From Eleginops maclovinus (lineage: Eukaryota; Chordata; Actinopteri; Perciformes; Eleginopidae): a stretch of 64,000 nt of DNA. Shown here in pieces: positions 59,827 through 64,000 of this stretch (its first letter is position 1; every line of letters begins with the position of its first letter). The DNA is taken from positions 21,576,707 through 21,640,706 of the forward strand of contig NC_086354.1 in the NCBI RefSeq assembly GCF_036324505.1, read 5' to 3'. The notes beneath the pieces were generated by a model, which saw only the letters and a list, made by a program, of their open reading frames with translations, was not told where the DNA came from and did not search any database. The translations under genes and the position numbers were made by a program.

Positions 59827-61099
59827 GACAGTCTCTGCCCGGTTACCCTGCCTGAATACTCAATGCCACAGATCACAGTGTGTGTCGTGTTTTGTTCTAA
59901 CACACCACCAAGTCTTCTTCCTGTTATTACCTTTGCATGATGGGAAGATTTTAACTTCTCTTTTTCAAAGTTCCTCTCTTATCTCTGTCCTGAGATCTTT
60001 TGGTAAAGACCTTTCTATAATTCAAACTTTTGTCAAGAAAGCAGATTTAAACTTTAAAGTCAATTAAAAGATGATTAAAAAGGCACTTCACACTGAAGTT
60101 GGTCTACGTTTCACCAGATGAAGCAAAAGATGGATAAGAATATTACATACAAACAGTAAAAGGCTGTAGTCTGCACTGTTTATCACTATTAGTTTAGATG
60201 CTGCTTTACTTTAACTCTTCATGGCGGCGTTCAAACATGACCACTTCCTTTTTCAGAGCTCAGTGTTTAACACCTCTTTTATTTTCAGTGACTCTGTATA
60301 TAAACCTAAAGATACCTGTGGTAAAATGTCAGTCTGAGTTTCAGAAATAGAGGAACGTGCAAAGATAAGTTCCCACAGCACACATTCTGCACTGGCAACA
60401 CAAATAACTTACCCTAACAAAAGGGAGTGCAGTCTTCTGTTGTTAACAAAGGCCAATACTTTTAGTTGTTGTTTTTAATGCATACTCTACTGTGACTTTC
60501 CAATGATATTCTTTATGACACATTTAACCGGGACTCCTTACATGAACTTTAAATGGCATATTATACATTGGCACTTTCTATGTCCTCCATGACCTTTTAT
60601 GGCAGATAATAATAGGACGTTTTACAGGACACACTAAACAACGACATGTAATAACAGACTGCACTTTTACTTGTTTCAATGATACTCTGATGCCCCACTC
60701 TCCTATTAAGCATTGTACAACCATTTGTTCGACATACTATCATATTTGGCCTGACTTTGTATACCGTACAATGACATGTCTAATACATACTTTACTTGAA
60801 CTTTTGTAATGAAATATTTTTGCCTTGCTATAAAACATGAATGAGCAAAAACAAATACTCTACTTTGATAAATTGCCTGACTTTTGAATCACATTCAGTA
60901 CTGAAAAGAACTTTCATGACTTTTTGTGACATTTGTTTGCCTCTTATAATTTGTATCATAGCATATCATACTCTGACCCTTTCTTTGTGGCCAAAAATAC
61001 TTTTTAATGACACACTGTATTGTTATAGTATGGCCTATTATACGAGCTATTCTAGGAAAGAGTGTGAGATACTGTATATGTAAGATTGGTTGTATGAAG
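59827..61099. other. Spacer upstream of receptor B
   Basis: It should hold the receptor B promoter. AT-rich; no further exon recognised. Confidence 0.4.
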
Positions 61100-61416
61100 C
61101 AGTGGTTCCCAACCTTTGTTGTACCCCTGGAGCTGGTCACCATTCTACAGTATTATATTTAGTAGGTATCGTACCCCCCTCACTCAGCTGTGATGCTTCA
61201 CCTACATTTGTTCTTGTATGAACAATTTCTGACTCTATAACTCACCCTCAACAGAGATGCATTTTAATTTGACATGTACACTTATTGTGAGTGAAAATAA
61301 TACAATTAAGACTCACTTCCAGCAGTTTCAACTTCTTTTGCTGAGACTAGAGCTCTTCACCCCCTGCAATCCCCCTAAGTACCCCTAGGGGTCCCCGTAC
61401 CCCAGGCTGGGAACCA
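61100..61416. mobile_element. hAT-like MITE at the 3' end of receptor C
   Basis: Duplicated copy of the element at 56742, here with a more complete end (CAGTGGTTCCCAACC ... GGCTGGGAACCA). It moved with the tandem duplication rather than by a new insertion, since the flanks match too. Confidence 0.65.
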
Positions 61417-61427
61417 GAACTATTTGT

Positions 61428-62781
61428 TTATTGGTTCTTCTTGAACCTCTCCATGAGATGAACAGTGATGACAGCAGACACCATGATGATCAGACCCACA
61501 GAGAACACACACGTCTTCACCAGGCACACATCGATATCAGAAGAGGGTCTCCCTGGGTCTGAAACACAACACACAGATAGTTTCATTACCAAACCGACAC
61601 AGAGATCCAGACTGAGCAACAACTGGAGTGGAAGCAGCAAATCATTACTGCTTTACAGTTTGCAAGTACTTTGAGTCCTACATTTAAAATGCATTCATTG
61701 CAAAGTGCAGTTGAGTTGTACAGACTGTCCATGTGCATCATGCAATGTGAAACAGCATGGTGGGGGTTTAATGTTGATGTAGGGTTTATTCTGCTCTTCT
61801 AAAATGCAGGTATTTTTGTACTTATACAAATATTGAAGTTCAAAGGTTAATATTAAGGTTCTATAAACGGGATAAACAGCACATTATATGTTTAACATAG
61901 TAAAACATGATGCACTGAGTTCATCTGGTAGTTTAAAGTTTCTTCGAGTGACATTTTTGTACTTTTAAATTCACATTTAACAGCTGCAGTCAAACAGGTT
62001 GTTATTCAGAAATACGTTTCATTAAACAAATGCTTACATTCTCTAACTCAAACTCCAACAGTTCATTATTATCATGAAGTACATTTTCTCTTTCAGACTT
62101 ACGATTGAGTTTGGTGCAGACATCTTTGATTATTATGGTACTGTTGGTCCAGCTGACATGGTTGCTATGGTTGCAGATGATCGAGCCACTTGATTGGAGG
62201 ACCTGGAGAAAAGTGTCAGGGATCACCTCTGATGGCTCTCCTCCCTCTTGACTGCAGGTTCTGGTGTCACATCTCAAAGTGCTGTTGATGTGAGAGTCCT
62301 GTGTGCTGCAGGTCACAGATAAGGTACAGGAGGAGGAGTTATCGGAGACAGAGTTATTCACCACTGTGAGGAGAGGAAGAGACGCTCGATCTGAGGAGGG
62401 AAGAAGCAGGTGAAGAGTTTTAGAAACATGACCACAGAAACTCTTCATCAGTGATTGAGAGGTTCACAAACCTACCTTGAACTTTGACGTTGTATTGAGC
62501 TGCTATTTCATCTCCTGAAAGCTTTGTCACTATAGCCGTGTAAACTCCACTGTCTGCCTCTTGTAGATTCTTCAAGACCACAGAGAAATCTATCACAGAA
62601 AACTCAAGTCTTCCAGTGTAACTAGGAGAGACGTCTTTTTTATTATTAGAATTGAATCTCACAATGTTAGTTTCTTTAAATTTCCAGGACAATAAATGTA
62701 ATTCCAAAAGAACAACAGCTTTGGTGACTTTCAGAGGCACATCCTCTCCCTTCAGCACAAACACAGTCCCAGCACTGATCC
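61428..62781 (-). CDS. Receptor C: SLAM-like receptor with short tail (5' part beyond the window)
   Basis: Exons in transcript order: 62476-62781 (V domain starting after TTTTACAG; begins GISAGTVFVLKGEDVPLKV), 62103-62390 (C2 domain, one codon shorter than in A and B) and 61428-61558 (transmembrane segment and KKNQ stop). The V frame is open, unlike that of B. The V domain again lacks cysteines; the C2 domain has six. In receptor B the signal exon lies 1.4 kb before the V exon; the same spacing here would put it near 64.2 kb, outside the window. The short cytoplasmic end has no ITSM or ITIM. Such tails are known for SLAMF8, SLAMF9 and (GPI-linked) CD48; whether C is orthologous to any of these is not decided. 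Confidence 0.8.
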
Positions 62782-64000
62782 CTGTAAAACAGTAGACACA
62801 TCATACAGTAAATATCACACACAATATATAGTTACTGGTTCAAAACTGAATATTACTCTTTTCCTACTATATGTAATTATTAAATACTTCATCTTATTAA
62901 TAATCAAAGGTTGGAACATATCTTTAAACAAGTCTTGTATCAGCTTTGACCCTTGAAGCTCCTTAGAGGCGTTTATCAGGTGAAACTCAAATCTTGCTTT
63001 TAGTATTTATGTTTCTTTTTCATCTGACAAATGCTTTCCCTTCTGTCTCGTATAAAACACAGTTACTACTAATGGGGCGAAGCCTGCAAACTAGTTCAGG
63101 CAGTCAACTCCATCAACAATGATACATTTGCACATAATGCCCCTCGTCACACTTGCAACCAACCAAACACAGTCTCCTAATCTGGCGCTCTATTTAAGAT
63201 GTTGGATCCACCTGCCTCGATAATGCTGCTGCTGCTACTACTGCTGTTTCCACGCTGCTAATGTGTTCACCTGACTGCCGCTGCGTTCACGTTGGCGATG
63301 CTCACCTGCCCCACCACCACCCCAGCTTCCTCCCCAGCGTCCACCTGTAGGCTCGGGGGATAGTTATCTAATCATCACTCAATGTTCTACGTTAATATGT
63401 GGAGTGATGATGCCCGAGCCCAGACGCCAAACTCAAACTATATACTGTTTCTAATAAACATATCAATGACACACTACTGAAATAACTTTGGACACATTTT
63501 GTCCTGGTATTGGGGAAACAGGTCTTTATACTGTCTCCTCTGAAAAAAACAGGACTTTCTTCAACCTCCTTTATTTCCCTCCCCTCACCCACACCAACAA
63601 AGGTCAAAATGATTCACATTATAAAACACTTCGTTCAGTTTGGTGGTTTCATGTTATTCCCTGACCATATTTTCTTTTCCTTTAAAGTATTTAAAACATT
63701 TCTTATGGAAAGTATTGGCTTTTAATTCTAAGCATTGAGAACAGGGATTTTGTTTGCTGCATCATTTCCTGTAAAAATGTCTAATTAATTCATGTAGGAA
63801 GTTACACTTTGTCATAAAGTTCTTTGAAAAACCTCTACGGATCTCAGTGGTGCTGCACATTTTTACATCTAGCAATAAAACGTATATCTTCTTAACAAAG
63901 CAGGATCAATTAAATTGTATTAAGATCGCTTTACTGTGACTTTTATTCGTCTCCAGTTCATGGAGTTAGGGTTAATGGATGAAACAAAGAAGGGTTATTT

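Larger units (their letters stand above)
56690..64000. repeat. Tandem duplication, unit about 4.36 kb
   Basis: Matching landmarks are offset by a near-constant distance: stop codons 57065/61428 (4363), C2 exon starts 58031/62390 (4359), intron word TCTACGTTAATATGTGGAGT (4359), and 59164/63510 (4346). The last step reflects a 13-base deletion in the right copy (CGTGAGTTGTCTGACTG is missing around 63475). The first unit runs to about 61040-61100; the second is cut by the window end. Confidence 0.9.

Overview
This window looks like nuclear DNA from a ray-finned (teleost) fish. It has intron-containing genes with GT-AG splice sites, long (CA)n microsatellites, Tc1-like and hAT-like transposons, an L2/CR1-like LINE fragment, and vertebrate genes (purine nucleoside phosphorylase, a Kir4.1-type potassium channel, CD2/SLAM-like receptors). 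I cannot name the species. All exon models were built by hand from reading frame, splice motif and phase.

Left part (1-20 kb): two C2H2 zinc-finger genes on the + strand, znf-A (938-6638) and znf-B (11851-14295), have related coiled-coil first exons. znf-A carries three consecutive exons of the same design (a V-K-x-E-P motif, an E-R...Q-W patch, then two zinc fingers), all joined by phase-1 introns. Between the two genes lies a 1.5-kb array of 15-bp repeats inside a 695-codon minus-strand frame. Downstream of znf-B are a broken Tc1-like transposon sitting in the loop of an inverted duplication, and a TTAA-flanked repeat.

Middle (20-31 kb): a complete six-exon purine nucleoside phosphorylase gene lies on the minus strand. 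Exon 2 is flanked by complementary CA and UG repeats, and the UG tract abuts the exon 3 acceptor. It is followed by a nested transposon: a hAT-like element with an 8-bp target duplication (one mismatch), into which a Tc1-like element with an intact transposase has inserted, and then a degenerate LINE.

Right part (31-64 kb): a gene-poor, microsatellite-rich stretch leads to kcnj10 (coding exons 43617-47233), whose coding sequence is split by four introns. Next comes a small CD2/SLAM-type receptor cluster. Gene A (+, 49654-54750) has V and C2 ectodomains and a tail with ITSM-like and ITIM-like tyrosines. Two minus-strand copies, B and C, share the V and C2 exons but end just after a different transmembrane segment. 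B carries a 1-nt frameshift in its V exon, and C runs off the window edge. B and C are tandem copies of a unit of about 4.36 kb. KCNJ10 also lies close to the SLAM family on human chromosome 1q23, which supports both identifications.
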